Below are positions 21,585 to 33,054 of a DNA stretch of 64,000 bases, piece by piece. Source of the stretch: Paramecium octaurelia (Eukaryota; Ciliophora; Oligohymenophorea; Peniculida; Parameciidae); NCBI GenBank assembly GCA_905182995.1, contig CAJJDP010000006.1:191163-255162 (forward strand). Reading direction: 5' to 3'. Numbering within the stretch: position 1 is the stretch's first letter; each line of letters begins with the position of its first letter. A program made the translations under genes and the position numbers. The notes below the pieces were generated by a model that searched no databases, had not been told where the DNA came from, and was given only the letters and a program-made list of their open reading frames with translations.

Positions 21585-23924
21585 ATGAATATTAACAGTA
21601 ATAGCAAGCCAAGTCTTTAAGAATATCTTGATAAATTAAAGCAAATCCAAGATGCGAATAATAGGAGACTAAGTTAAGCAAAATCCCAAACTAATGCCTC
21701 AAAAATAATGACTCCGAAGACAACTTCACAATTAAAATAGCAAACAAAATTATCTACTGATCGTTCTCACTCTTAACATAAGTTGGTGCCCTTTTTTTAG
21801 AATAGGAAAGTGTCAAGCTCAAAGAGATAAACTAGTTAGGCTGATGAACCTAAAATACCAATCTCTATTTCTGGTATAACAAAAACAGTAGAAGCAACAT
21901 CTCCAAGAACGGGTGAGTTGGAGGATATCAAAAAATAATTAAATTAATGGTTTATTAAGGAGAGTAAGAACAACAATACTGGTGGATGTCTTTAATTATT
22001 GGAACCAACATTAGTTCATAATATTTGTATAATTAAGTTTATAATTCGTAGTGAAATTACCTCCCAGATAGAAAATCAATTCAGAACTCAGAGCTTCTCT
22101 TTCAGCTAAAGACATGTTGGATAACACGGCACTTCATTATGCAGCCAAAAATGGGAATGCTTAATTAACATCTGCATTAATATTTAAGTAAATTGCTATT
22201 GATGCATAAAACAAAGATCACATGACCCCATTAATTTTAGCAGCCTTAAAGTATTGAATTGATTAATAACATATAAGTGGATAGGATGAAGTCTTGATGA
22301 TACTGATGAATGCAGGTTCAGACATCAATCACTAAGATTCTTTTGGAAACACAGCATTACATTATGCTTGTAAATAGAATCATAAAACAGTCGTCTAGTT
22401 GTTATTGAAAAGACAATCGATTTAGTTTAAAATCAATAAAGAACATAAAACTGCTGAATAGTATGCATAAAATGAGGAAATCCAACGTTTATTCTAGAAT
22501 TATAGTGAGGATATTAAAAAACTATGTAAGTTATTTGTTAATCTTAATTTAAGAATAGAAAATGAATATGGTCTAAATATAGAATACTTAAAATGATGTC
22601 ATTCTTAAAATGTTTTAATATAAAAGAGGATAGATGAATTAATAATAATAATAACAATAATAATAATAATAAGGAATTTAATAATAAACATAACAAAATT
22701 TTGCTTAAACTCCAACTCAATTAAATAGTTATTCATGCAAAAATTTAAATGTAGTAAATAAACAGTCATCTTCTCCAAACAATAGAACTTAACAAGAAAT
22801 TAAATAGGAGAGATTAAACAAAATAAACTCAACTCATTCTGCTAAATAATAGTTAACCAATACAGTTTCCACGAACTCTGATTCTATTAAGAATAAGGAA
22901 GAAGAAAAGATTGGACCTTAGTAATTCCAAGTAATTGGATTAATTGGAAAGGGTAGTTTTGGAGAAGTATATTTAGTATAGAAAAGCAATTAGTTATATG
23001 CAATGAAAGTGCTTCATAAAAGCAGAATTATGAGTACAAATATTTTTAATAATATAATTAGAACATAATTTGACCAGATATGCTTTAACGGAAAGGAATG
23101 TACTATCAATAACCTCTCATCCCTTCATAGTTAAATTAAGATTTGCCTTCTAGACTTAGGATAAATTGTTTATGATTTTAGATTATTGTCCAGGAGGGGA
23201 TTTGGGAGAAGTCCTATAAAAATAGAAGAGACTCCCTGAAAACATAGTGAAGAATTATTTATGTGAAATTGTTTTAGCCTTAGAAGATTTACATAAACGG
23301 GACATTATATTTAGAGATTTGAAACCTGATAATATTGTTTTGGATACTGAAGGTCATGCTCTTTTGACAGATTTTGGATTATCAAAGGAAGGAATCTTAG
23401 AACCTAATACTGGTGCTAGATCATTTTGTGGATCAGTTGCATATTTGGCACCTGAAATGTTGAAGAGATCTGGTCATGGAAAAGCAGTTGATTGGTATTT
23501 GTTAGGAGTTGTGATGTATGAATTATTGGTTGGGTTGCCTCCTTATTATGCTAACAATAGAGAGGAATTATTTTATAATATTGAAAATGCTTAACTCAAA
23601 ATACCTTCATATATTTCTAATGAGGCTAAAAATCTCTTAAAAGCAGTATCAATTTATTATTTATTCAAATAGTTATTATAAAGAAATCCAGCCAAGCGTC
23701 TAGGTTCTGGCAAAGGAGACTCAGAAGAAATCAAGGCACATCAATATTTCTAGGATGTCAATTGGGAAGTTGTCTACAATAGAGAGTTAACAATGCCTAA
23801 GCCAAATAGGAAAATTAGAATCAATACTAAAATTGATGGAAATGTGTTCGATATGCAAAGTATAGTAGAGGAATCCAAAGCACATTTAGGAGGATGGACT
23901 TTTGTTAATAATGATGAGTTATGA
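21585..23924 (+). CDS. AGC-family protein kinase with N-terminal ankyrin repeats
   Basis: Predicted 734 residues; five introns (25, 27, 28, 28, 27 nt) leave exactly 2,205 nt. Residues about 165-265 hold ankyrin repeats (DNTALHYAAKNGN, DHMTPLILAAL, FGNTALHYACKQNH). A poly-Gln and Asn/Ser-rich linker follows (11 consecutive Gln codons at 22640-22672). The kinase domain is at about 420-690: GKGSFGEV, AMKVL, YCPGGDL, RDLKPDN, DFGLSKEG, FCGSVAYLAPEM, GVVMYELLVGLPPYY, RNPAKRLGSG. The RLG and the C-terminal tail with GGWTFV (hydrophobic-motif-like) place it in the AGC group near S6K/PKA. An ankyrin-AGC fusion is uncommon outside protists. Two introns end in AAG. The next gene on the strand is another ankyrin protein, 32 bp away. 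Confidence 0.85.
22640..22672 (+). repeat. TAA/CAA run encoding poly-glutamine
   Basis: Eleven consecutive Gln codons, ten TAA and one CAA, in the linker between ankyrin repeats and kinase domain. It illustrates the reassigned code, since a standard reading would place stops here. Confidence 0.9.
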
Positions 23925-23956
23925 TAAATCTAATCTACATAATTTATATTATTTAA

Positions 23957-24895
23957 ATGGGAAATTATATTGTGAAAGGCTTATATGCAATTGGAGTGCC
24001 TGAAACTACAATTAAATACTTCTCATAAACAACCCAGGACAAAATTGCAAATGCCATTATAAATGGAGATATAGATTTACTATAATAAATAGCCTAGTCA
24101 ACTAATTATAATTTTACATCCATTTTTCAAGGGGAAAACTCTTTAATGTTAGCAGTGAGAATGAATCAAATTGCGATTGTTAAATACATAATTAATTCTA
24201 CGGATGAGAATCTATTAACTACACTGCTGGAAGATAAAAATCCATAAGGAGATACCTCACTTATGATTGCCACTATTAATCAAAATATTGAAATAATTTA
24301 ATATCTAATTAGCGTTGGAGCCAAGGTTAATACGAAAGAAAATGGAGGAGCCAGTATTTTTATTGCTGCTTGTGCAAGTGGGAATATTGAATTAGTATCA
24401 GTTTTATTTAATATTCCTGGCATCAATATTTATTTAAAGAACAATGAAGGTTAAACAGCTATTCATCGGGCATGTTATTATGGTGAGATTGAAATAGTTC
24501 GGTTTCTGTTGAAAAACACTAAGCTTTCTTTGTTATCTAAAGATAAAATGGGAAATAACTGTTTTCATCTGGCAGCGAAACATTTCTACATGACTTTGAT
24601 TAGATACATGCTTAAAAAATTCAGAAAACATAATCAAGTATTAAGAATCACGAACGGAGATAATTAATCAACCTTAGATATTTTAGTAGAATTATTCAAT
24701 AAAATAAAAGATGAATCATATGCAGTTGTGGATGTCAATCAAATAGAAGATTATATTAAAAATAAGGATATGCCACCAGAAATCAATTAATGGACTCATA
24801 AACAAAGGGAAATTCAAAAAAAACAAGTACCTAGAAATACTGGGAACAAAAAAAGAAAAACTGTTTTATATAAATAAAATCTTAAGTTGTCATGA
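23957..24895 (+). CDS. ankyrin-repeat protein with N-myristoylation-type start
   Basis: Intronless, 312 residues, TGA stop. It begins MGNYIVKG, with Gly at position 2 and a suitable context for N-myristoylation, so it may sit at a membrane. Five to six ankyrin repeats cover about residues 35-240: NSLMLAVRMNQIAIVKYI, GDTSLMIATINQNIEIIQYL, GASIFIAACASGNIELVSVL, GQTAIHRACYYGEIEIVRFLL, GNNCFHLAAKHFYMTLIRYML. The C-terminus is Lys-rich (KKRKTVLYKQ). Ankyrin repeats bind proteins; partner unknown. It follows the ankyrin-AGC kinase directly (32 bp), so a link between the two is conceivable but unproven. It converges with the C2HC gene only 11 bp away. Confidence 0.85.
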
Positions 24896-24906
24896 ATGCT
24901 AATATT

Positions 24907-26054
24907 TCAAATTACAATTTCAGGTTCTCTTTTATGTCCACATCCCCCACAATATTTGTGATTAGCCTAGAATCTATTCCCACATTCTGTACAAAACTTT
25001 TAACTATTTCCAATAGGAGGCAAAGTTCCTACATCCAACTACTTATTTCCCTTTCTCTAAATCTAAGGTAAAAGGGCAGTAGGTGCTACCATCATCATTA
25101 AATTATTTTATTTTATAGGAACGCTCTTTCTATTGTGATATTTGATTTCTAATTATTAATGAAATATTCATACAAAAAGAGTGTTTTCTTGTTAATTTTT
25201 CACAAATTGGAATGTGCCTTTCAGCAGCTCTGGATATGAATCTTCTATTACAATGAGGACACTCCGTATCTTAGATAGCAGTAGCCCTTGATTTACAGTC
25301 GATAAAACCTGTTTAGAACTTGAAATAATACCTATATTAGTTAAATTTGCTTTGCCAGATTATTCTGCTATAAATTTTTATAAACTAGTAGGTCTGAATT
25401 GTTGTGATGAGTCTGATAGTTATTTTTTGATAATGGGCTTTCTTTCCATTTGGCTTGAAGTAGAAGGTGTACTAACTTAGGCTTATCTTTTTTCTTAAAG
25501 TTGTGGTTAGGAAGGTTATATCACTTCAACGGTCTTCTTCCTTGGAGGTTTAGGTTTGGCTTTGGTTTCTTTACACTTTGGGATGTGTCTTTCAGCAACA
25601 TCTTGGAGATAGATATTTAATTGTTACGTTTATCAAAATGTCTTTCACAATATTCGCAGAAAACATAATTGGAATTTACTTTGGTTTCTGGCGGTATTAA
25701 CTAATTTACATCTTATCCTTCATTTTCTAACTTAATATATAATGCTGTTATTACCTATTTTAATTTTCGGTTATATTAGATTTATTCCTAAAATTTTTGA
25801 TGTTCTTCCCTCCAATTAGTTTTAACTATTTCAACATCCGTTTATTGAAGTTGTTATTTTTTTTGTTCAATCTGTTTTTTCTTTTTTTATATTATTTTGT
25901 CCCTTTCTTATTATTTCAGTTGTGCTTTTTGACAAGCAATAAGATGTCTTTCAATTCTTTCAGGATGAAACTTCCTATTGCATAGCTCGCATTCTATGAG
26001 ATCTTGGTTTGGTTGATTTTCATCCAAGAATTCGTTATCAATCTAATCTTCCAT
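24907..26054 (-). CDS. C2HC-type zinc-finger protein (ZC2HC1-like)
   Basis: Predicted 349 residues; introns of 24, 26, 23 and 25 nt leave exactly 1,050 nt. Three C2HC fingers of the ZC2HC1 (FAM164) type: CELCNRKFHPERIERHLIAC near residue 20, CEYCERHFDKHVAERHIPKC near 115, and CPHCNRRFISRAAERHIPIC near 235, each C-x2-C-x12-H-x3-4-C. The C-terminus has a separate Cys-rich ribbon (FCTECGNRF, HKYCGGCGHK). A Lys/Gln-rich coil follows the first finger. Such proteins occur in cilia-bearing eukaryotes, but their role is poorly known. The first two introns end in AAG, chosen because only those junctions join the finger halves. Confidence 0.82.
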
Positions 26055-26091
26055 ATATAATAATAATAACAATAAAATAATAGATAAAAAA

Positions 26092-26869
26092 TCACAGAAT
26101 ATCTTCATCATATAGCAACCAAATGATTAAAACTGCCATAATAATCACAATGACCAATACAATAAAGTAAACTTAATTATTGATTTCTTCTTATACTTCA
26201 CCCTCAACTTCAGCTTCATTTTGTTCGCCATTATCGAATTGAATCTCGCTTGAAGTAATCCTTTAGACTGCATTTTCTTATAACATAGAATTGGATGGAG
26301 AATCCTGATTTTAAATGGTGATTCCATTCTACTATTTATCTTACTATTGAAAGCTGTCGGTTTGTTGGATGTTTTCTTATTAGTATTCAAATTGAGATGA
26401 ATTGGAAGGCACAGAGTCAGGCTATTCTCCAGTGCCAGATTGACTTAGGATGCTGACTCCGTCATACTGCTTTTCACTTTAAAATGAAGACTTATTGTTG
26501 AGGATACGAGTGATAGCTTTGGTTCGTTATGTTTCCTTAAGATAATTATCTTTTAATCTTTTGATCCTAAAATGAATAGAGATTTCATCACTTATTTTTG
26601 GAGTCAATGTTGTTGATGTTGTTTTCAAGTGACCTCACTTGATCTTTGATTTCTTCAATGAAGAATTATATTTGATCAATTTCTTGTTTGATCATTTAAT
26701 AGAGTTCTCTTTTGATGATATCAACATCAAGATTTTATTAGATGACATTATTCTTATTGTGCAATTTTTCTAGTTTGAATTCAACTTCCTTATTGATAAT
26801 GCATGAATCACTTACTTTGTAAATCTGCTAGAATTCCTATGCTGTCATGGTTAGAAGTTAATCATTCAT
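26092..26869 (-). CDS. tail-anchored coiled-coil membrane protein
   Basis: Predicted 250 residues after one 25-nt intron. The N-terminal half is a helical coil (LLTMTAQEFQQIYKVSDS, EVEFKLEKLHNKNN, DQVRSLENNINNIDSKNK). The middle is polar (Ser/Gln). The last 35 residues hold one hydrophobic helix, VYFIVLVIVIIMAVLIIWLL, with only YDEDIL after it: a C-terminal anchor facing the cytosol. The plan resembles a syntaxin or other SNARE, but I do not see a convincing SNARE motif with a central Gln. It could equally be another tail-anchored adaptor. It lies on the same strand as, and 37 bp upstream of, the C2HC gene. Confidence 0.65.
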
Positions 26870-26902
26870 GATTATATAATTTTATTATTATATGCAATAA
26901 TT

Positions 26903-27255
26903 TCATTTCCTCAACTCTGCTTCCAAAGTAGCAATCTCCTCTCTCAATTGATCCTAATACTCCTTGTGAGTTTGTTTGGCTCTTTCCCAAGCTCTCCTGG
27001 TCAATGGGTGCAATTCAAGTCTGTCCTCTAAAGTTTTTCTAAAGTTGAAAGGTGAAATGCAAACCTGTAAAAATTGTTTTATCTTAAACCATCAAGTTTA
27101 GCATTGGTAGCAATGGCATATAGAGGAATGAATACAGCAGAGGCTGACCATAAGATTCTGATGGATTATTGGGATGAAGCATAATGTCTGCCTAGAAGAC
27201 AAATGAGTCCTAAACCCGCATTAGTCAACCAATCTATGTAAGAATGAGTATACAT
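26903..27255 (-). CDS. small membrane protein (108 aa), unknown
   Basis: Predicted 108 residues with one 26-nt intron (exact frame). Two hydrophobic segments: WLTNAGLGLICLLGRHY (about 9-25) and ILWSASAVFIPLYAIAT (about 32-48). A charged helical C-terminal half follows (RKTLEDRLELHPLTRRAWERA, EEIATLEAELRK). Size and plan resemble small accessory subunits of mitochondrial or other membrane complexes, but I do not recognise a family. Another acceptor for the intron would break the frame, so the model is reasonably constrained. It lies 33 bp before the tail-anchored gene on the same strand. Confidence 0.6.
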
Positions 27256-27404
27256 TAAAGTGAATGGGGATTGGCATATTCTGGCAATGGTCTGTATTTA
27301 AATGGTTTGAATCCTTAATCTTCCAACCTTTGTTTGACTTCTGGTGTTATATTCGGAATAGCTTATTACATTTTAATTTAATATATAATATAATTTTTAC
27401 AGCT

Positions 27405-28864
27405 TCATTCATAAATTGTTGTCAGAATCTCACTTGTCAAACAAACAAATGACATTATTATCGAATAGACAAAGAATATCTTGGCCAAACTCTCCTATAG
27501 ACTTTCCATCTTTGTCATCTATTTGTTCTTGTAGCCTTCCTTCATAAGCATGAACAAAAAGAGACTAGGCAATACACAACCAATAGAATTCGAGGATACT
27601 GATCCAACAAAATTAAATGCTATTTCTAAGGAGTGAATGTAAATTGAGCCTATTGTGATAATGACAAACAATCCAATTGACCAAATATAATACATATATT
27701 TAGTTGATTATTATCTCTTCTTCTTTTATTTCTTCAACAAAGCCACTTCCTTCTCATCCAAAGAGTCAATATTTACACCCTTCACCTTATTCTTCTTTTC
27801 TCCTTTGATCAATTGCAAAAAGTTATTCCTTGCTCCAAAGAACACCAAAGGAGTTGTCAATACTGTAGATACATAAAATGAACCATTCAACAAATAGAAT
27901 TGCACGTCTCCCATCTTCTCTTTGGTCACACTCGCCAAGAAATTAGTTTGTGATTCCTTACCATAAATGGCACAACCCATTATTCCAACCATTAAATAGA
28001 AACATGTAGCGATAATCATCCCAAAAGAACAAGCCTTCATTACTTTCTTGTCATTCGGTTTGTCCATCCCTTTTGCAACGGGAAACAAGTTGAATTCCCA
28101 ATTGTAGGCTAGTAATAAAGTGGGGAATGCTCCAAATGCCTTGATGAATGTGAAATCATAAGGCAAAATAGTGAATCCAACTGCCAAACCATCGTTTTTC
28201 ATCGTGCTTATAAAACTAGTTATCAAACTTATGCAAAATAAACTCATTGCACAGATTGCTGTAACACCTGCAAATTTGAGTTTCTCAATTTTCTTAATTA
28301 CCATCATAGGAATCATTATCAACCCTGATATTGAACTGAGAAATTGTCTCTGTGTGTACCATTCTCCATCATTGGCATCAAATAGAGATTTCACTACATT
28401 CTAAATAGCGGTCCCCTGTATGATCATCTCGGCAAAGCATAAACCAAAATTGTTTATTATAATTATCAAATTGATAAAAACTATTATACTTTTTGATTTA
28501 AATGCAGAAAATCCAATTGTTGAAATGTTACTTCTTTTTGATAAATTCTTGCATTGCAAAAACATATTGGTACAGTATTAGGTTTGCCAATAAAAGGCTA
28601 TAATCAGAATAATTGTAAAAAGTAACCCAAAGTTATATGTGACGTAAGGCTAAATAGATGTGCATTTCTTACAAGTCCAAGGATTCCCACGCCTAATATG
28701 CTTTTAGTTACTATCATACTAGTCATAAATAAGTTTGTTTTAGCTTTCCGATTATGACCCATATATTATGAATTTACACTAAAGGATTACTCCATTGCCT
28801 CATCGCCACTCAACTCTTCATATGCTATTTCGTTATTAATCCCCGTCTAATTCTATTCTTCCAT
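27405..28864 (-). CDS. amino-acid transporter, AAAP/SLC36-38 family
   Basis: Predicted 478 residues; one 23-nt intron leaves exactly 1,437 nt. These are multi-pass carriers that move amino acids with H+ or Na+. After an acidic N-terminal tail comes MIVTKSILGVGILGLP, the family's first helix with its breaking Gly-x-Gly. Further helices are TIILIIAFYW, IIVFINLIIIINNFGLCFAEMI, LSSISGLIMIPMMVIKKI, GVTAICAMSLFCISLITSFI, GAFPTLLLAYNWEFNLFPV (usual FAFxCH position), FGMIIATCFYLMVGIMG and LEIAFNFVGSVSSNSIGCVLPSLF, about 10-11 in all. Substrate and membrane (plasma, vacuolar or contractile vacuole) cannot be told. Its start is 196 bp from the divergent AGC kinase. Confidence 0.88.
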
Positions 28865-29060
28865 TATCTCATATTATTCCTCGTGAAATTAATCGAAATG
28901 TTATTCCATAAATTAATATAATTATTTACTCTGACTTTAAAATGTATACATATATATATTCTCATTCAAATCCATCTCATACACACTAAATCATTCATTC
29001 ACTCTAAACTACAATTCGCTTTCTATTTTATCATTTAATAATTGGATTATTAATATATTT

Positions 29061-30959
29061 ATGCAACATCATATACTGATTTCTCCATCCAGAGTGGCTG
29101 TTTAATAAAAAACCCAACTCTCCAAGAACACTTTGATCTCCCCTCAACGATTTCCCAATAGAAAAATATCCCAAGGAGTCATTGAAGATTTTGTTGTTAA
29201 ACCAAATTATATTACCAAAACAAATAATGGTAGCTTGACTGAAAGAGTAAATAGTTTACAGAAATCATAAAAATCAGTTTCCAAAGACAAAATAAGACCA
29301 ATAAGCAAATAATTGCGAATCCCGACTGAAAATTTCTTCCACATAACAAAAGGTGTTAATTTACTCTTAACACAGAAAAACTCCAATCCTTAATAATGCA
29401 ATAGTCAACAACTTAAACCAATTCAAGGCTCAATGACAAGGAGAAATAGCATGGAAGAACTAATTGGGACTACTATGTACACTGGAATTGGTAAATCGCA
29501 ATCCCAAGACAAAATTTAGAAGCAGGAAATATCCATATATGTTCACTATTCATAAGATGAAGTTTAGAATTATCGGTTCGCTCCCAATATCACTACTGAC
29601 AAAATAACTAGTCTCTTGAAGTAAAAACAATAGAATAACAATTCAATAATTGGGTTCTCAACGGTTGATGAAAATTATACTATTGATTACTATCTATAAC
29701 AACCAAATTTACCTATGGATTCTTTTGTCAATAAAACCATTAGATTGAAACCTATTTACAGTCAAGGCGCTAAAAGAATTAATCTAAGCAGTTTTCAATT
29801 CATTTCTATTATTGGTAAGGGTGGATTCTCAACTGTCATCTTAGCCAGATCACTGATAGATGGCAAATTCGTTGCTCTCAAATTGATTAACAAATAATTC
29901 ATTCTATAGCATTAAAAGTAAGATCTAATATTGAATGAGAGAGACATTCTCATTCAAATTACTTATAGTGGCTCCATTTTTACTAATCAAATCGAATGTG
30001 CTTTCGAAACCAAAAATTGGATTGTTTTTGGAATCGAATACTGTCCTGGAGGAGAAATGTTCAATTACATCAAAAAACTATAAAGACTCTCAGAATAACA
30101 AGCCAAATTTTATATCATTGAAGTTATCTTAGCCATAGGATTCCTACACAATGAATAAATTATTTATAGAGACATTAAACCAGAAAACATTCTAATTGAT
30201 TCTAGTGGTCACATACAATTGGCTGATTTTGGTTTGGCTAGACCCAATATGACCAAAGAAACTTGTGCCTATTCATTCTGTGGTTCACCGGAATACATGG
30301 CTCCTGAAATGTTTTAAACAACAGGCCACACCTAATTAGTTGATTATTATTGCTTAGGATGTCTATTGTATGAATTCGTAACTGGATTACCTCCCTTCTA
30401 TGCTGAAGACAAAAATATCATTTATGCCAGATTGCTTAAGGAATAGGTTGAATTTCCAGAGTATCTAAGTACAGATATTAAAGATTTAATAAGATAATTG
30501 ATGATCAAAGACCCTCATAAGAGATTAGGTTCTCGCTTTGGAATCGATGAAATCTTTTCACACAGATGGTTTAGAGATGTAGATTTGGTCTCCTTTATCA
30601 ATAAATAAGTTAAACCTCCATACATACCAGATCTACAAAAATTGAATATCAGACAAATGAGTCAAAATGATAAATACTTTTTTGAATAACTTCAAAGAGA
30701 ACAGAAGTAAAACATTGCCTTTCAACCAATGTTCTCTTCTCAGTTTTATTTTACTAAAGATCTAGAAAAACAAAATAATAATGTTATTTTAAACAGAGCA
30801 ACAATAGATAAATTGGTAAAGAAGACTTTAAAAAAAACTCCAAAGTAAGGTCTAACTAACCTTTAGTTATAAACAAACTTTGAAAATCTCCTTAAGCAAA
30901 CATTCACCAACATTAAGTCAAAACCTGATTCAAGAAATAAGTAATAACTTCAATTTTGA
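29061..30959 (+). CDS. AGC-family protein kinase (632 aa, intronless)
   Basis: A single 1,899-nt exon ending in TGA. Residues 1-245 are basic and Ser/Asn-rich, with no clear domain apart from a short strand-rich piece ([18 protein letters not shown]). The kinase domain spans about 245-515: [73 protein letters not shown], and [12 protein letters not shown]. The CGSPEYxAPE activation loop and the RLG motif define the AGC group (PKA/PKB/S6K-like). The C-terminal extension is Lys/Gln-rich, without an obvious hydrophobic motif. Being intronless, it differs from most neighbours. It converges with the CCT-motif gene, 113 bp apart. Confidence 0.9.
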
Positions 30960-31072
30960 TATTGTTATTATTCATTTTTTTAATTTAATTGCTATTGTAA
31001 TTTATATTAAGGATATATTTATATTATACCAATTAAAATTATGTAATAATTTATTATATATAATATAATTTT

Positions 31073-31990
31073 TCAAGATTTTTATTTCTAAACAATCTAG
31101 AAAATTTTAGTTTTCTACTTGATTGATTTTAGTATCTTTAGTTATTATTGTTGGAATTAATACTCATCCCTGATGTCCATCAAGATTTATTTTTTGGGAA
31201 TCATTTTAGGGTCCTCTGCATATGTAAATAGTTTTGTATGCTAATGAAATTTTTCAATATTTAGGTTGTGTTTTTTATCATAAAAATCTTCCGATTACTT
31301 GTTATTAATCAATTTTTTAATGGACTATTAATCTTATTTACTTATGAATCTGCCTTTAATTCGTAATCGTTATTCAGCCACTTAAGATCTTCCTGAGTAA
31401 GATATTTTTCGTTCCCAATTTCTTCTTTTATTTTTATATCTTTAAATTTTTTATTATCTTTCCTGATACTTATCCATGACTGTCTTAATTTGTTCTAAAC
31501 CTCTATTCGAGATATTTTCATCGTCAGTCAATGCATTGACATCACTCTTCTTTTCGCATGAATCAGTTCGTTTTTGCAATGCTCTTAACAATGATAAATT
31601 AATTCCTATTTATTATTTGTAATATATACCTTGTCCTTAATTAATGACATTCTTTAATTGATCAATGATATATTTTCTCTTGTATGGACACATATGATCA
31701 TCACTCAAAGAATCCAAATTATCTTGATTAGGCAGGCAATGTAAAAATGTCTGACAACTCATATGATCATCTAGTGTTCCCTAAACTTTATGGATAAATT
31801 AAATACATTTGTTAGTTCATCGAAATTTAAAGTCCTCAATTATGGTTATAGTATCCCACTCACTTGTTCTAAGTCCTTCTTAGTGATATCTGAATTGGTA
31901 AAAAATAATCATACAATTTTGAAATAATCCGCTCTTCTCCTTTCTCCCTTCATTACTCCTAGATTTCTCTTTAGTTATCAGTCTATTCAT
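31073..31990 (-). CDS. CCT-motif protein
   Basis: Predicted 280 residues; introns of 25, 26 and 24 nt leave exactly 843 nt. Residues about 155-200 carry RYKNKRRNWERKISYSGRSQVAEQRLRIKGRF (written here only as its blocks: RYKNKRRNWE, KISYSGRSQVAEQR, RIKGRF). This is the CCT motif (RY-x-KR...K-I-x-Y...R-x-x-A-x-x-R-x-R-x-KGRF) known from plant CONSTANS and TOC1 and found in some protists, used for nuclear localisation and NF-Y-type DNA binding. No B-box or receiver domain is visible. The N-terminal half is acidic/polar with three Cys (SCQTFLHCLP, MCPYKRK); the tail is Lys/Gln-rich. A transcription-regulator role is inferred from the motif alone. Confidence 0.75.
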
Positions 31991-32180
31991 ATTAATTATA
32001 TTGCTTTGTGAAAATATTTAAACAATTATTTATAATATTATATATTTATCATCCCATATATCAAACAATACCCAAATCCAATTTCCTATTAAATCCAATC
32101 CTTCCCTACATTTGAATTACCTCAGAATCGATAAATTAAATGATGAGTCGTATAATCTGTGTATATAAATTAATATAAAA

Positions 32181-33036
32181 TCACTCCAAATATACAATAA
32201 AAGACATAAGCAATATACCTAAAAGGTAAAGTATGAATTTGATTGTCTTGTTTTAATTTTTATTGAATTCTTCAACGATTAACTCAGTCGAAGCAATATA
32301 AATAAATGTTCCTGCGGTAATGCTTTAAACAATCCCCGTTACGAATATACTTTCACTCGCAATGAGCATTCCTATGATGATACCGACTGGCGAGAGCAAA
32401 GCAGAAAAAATAATGAAATTTATTTGCAATTCTTGTTCTACATTTGATTCCCTAAACGCTACTCCTAGAGCCCAACCCTCTGCCCACTTATGACCCATTA
32501 AAGACAATCCCAAAGCCAAAGTATCAGAAGTTCTTTTTGTTACACCAAGAGCTACCCCCTCAAATACGGCATGCAATCCAATAGCAGTGGATAACAAATA
32601 TGGTTTAAGATTATTTTGGTTATACTTTAAAGATCTGATCAATTGATTTGTGTGCTGATGATCGAAATTATCAAGTAATACTGCTTAATGATGTCCCTAG
32701 TGCTCTAATTATTGTAGTTCAACGCAACTTGGATTTTCCTCGACATTTCGGAAGATTATTTTTTCTACAAATAGTATAAGTGAAAATCCGAAGATTGCTA
32801 TCAAAAATGCAATTGGATAATCTATATACTCAGCCAAAGTTTCATTTGCTTCGGGTAGAATATGAACAATCCCTACTGCTAAAAATAGTCCAGAAGAAAA
32901 TGCATCTACTTTTAACTTTAATAATACTTGTGTACGATATCAACATATCATTTTCGAATTTACTCTTAATAGCAATTTTTCCTAATTACTCTACCTCAAA
33001 GTACATTAACACACAAAAAAGGAATTTAAGCCACAT
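32181..33036 (-). CDS. ZIP-family (SLC39) metal transporter
   Basis: Predicted 272 residues with one 37-nt intron (exact frame, 819 nt). ZIPs bring Zn2+ or Fe2+ into the cytosol. Seen: AFSSGLFLAVGIVHILPEA (helix 2, with HxLPE), a His-rich loop (LEHQGHHQAVLLDNFDHQHTNQ), then helix 4 AIGLHAVFEGVALG and helix 5 LMGHKWAEGWALGVAF. His and Glu of the HxxxE patterns in both form the metal site. Two further helices follow (IIFSALLSPVGIIIGM; ITAGTFIYIASTE). The length is at the short end of the family (usually about 300-500). The start is the ATG at 33036; it lies only 18 bp past the dynein stop on the same strand. The intron is longer than usual here and ends in AAG. Confidence 0.85.
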
Positions 33037-33054
33037 AATAGATATAAAAATAAA

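Noticed and set aside
26092..26869. Syntaxin (Qa-SNARE) gene
   Set aside because: It has the tail anchor and coils but no recognisable SNARE core with a central Gln, so only a generic call is given.
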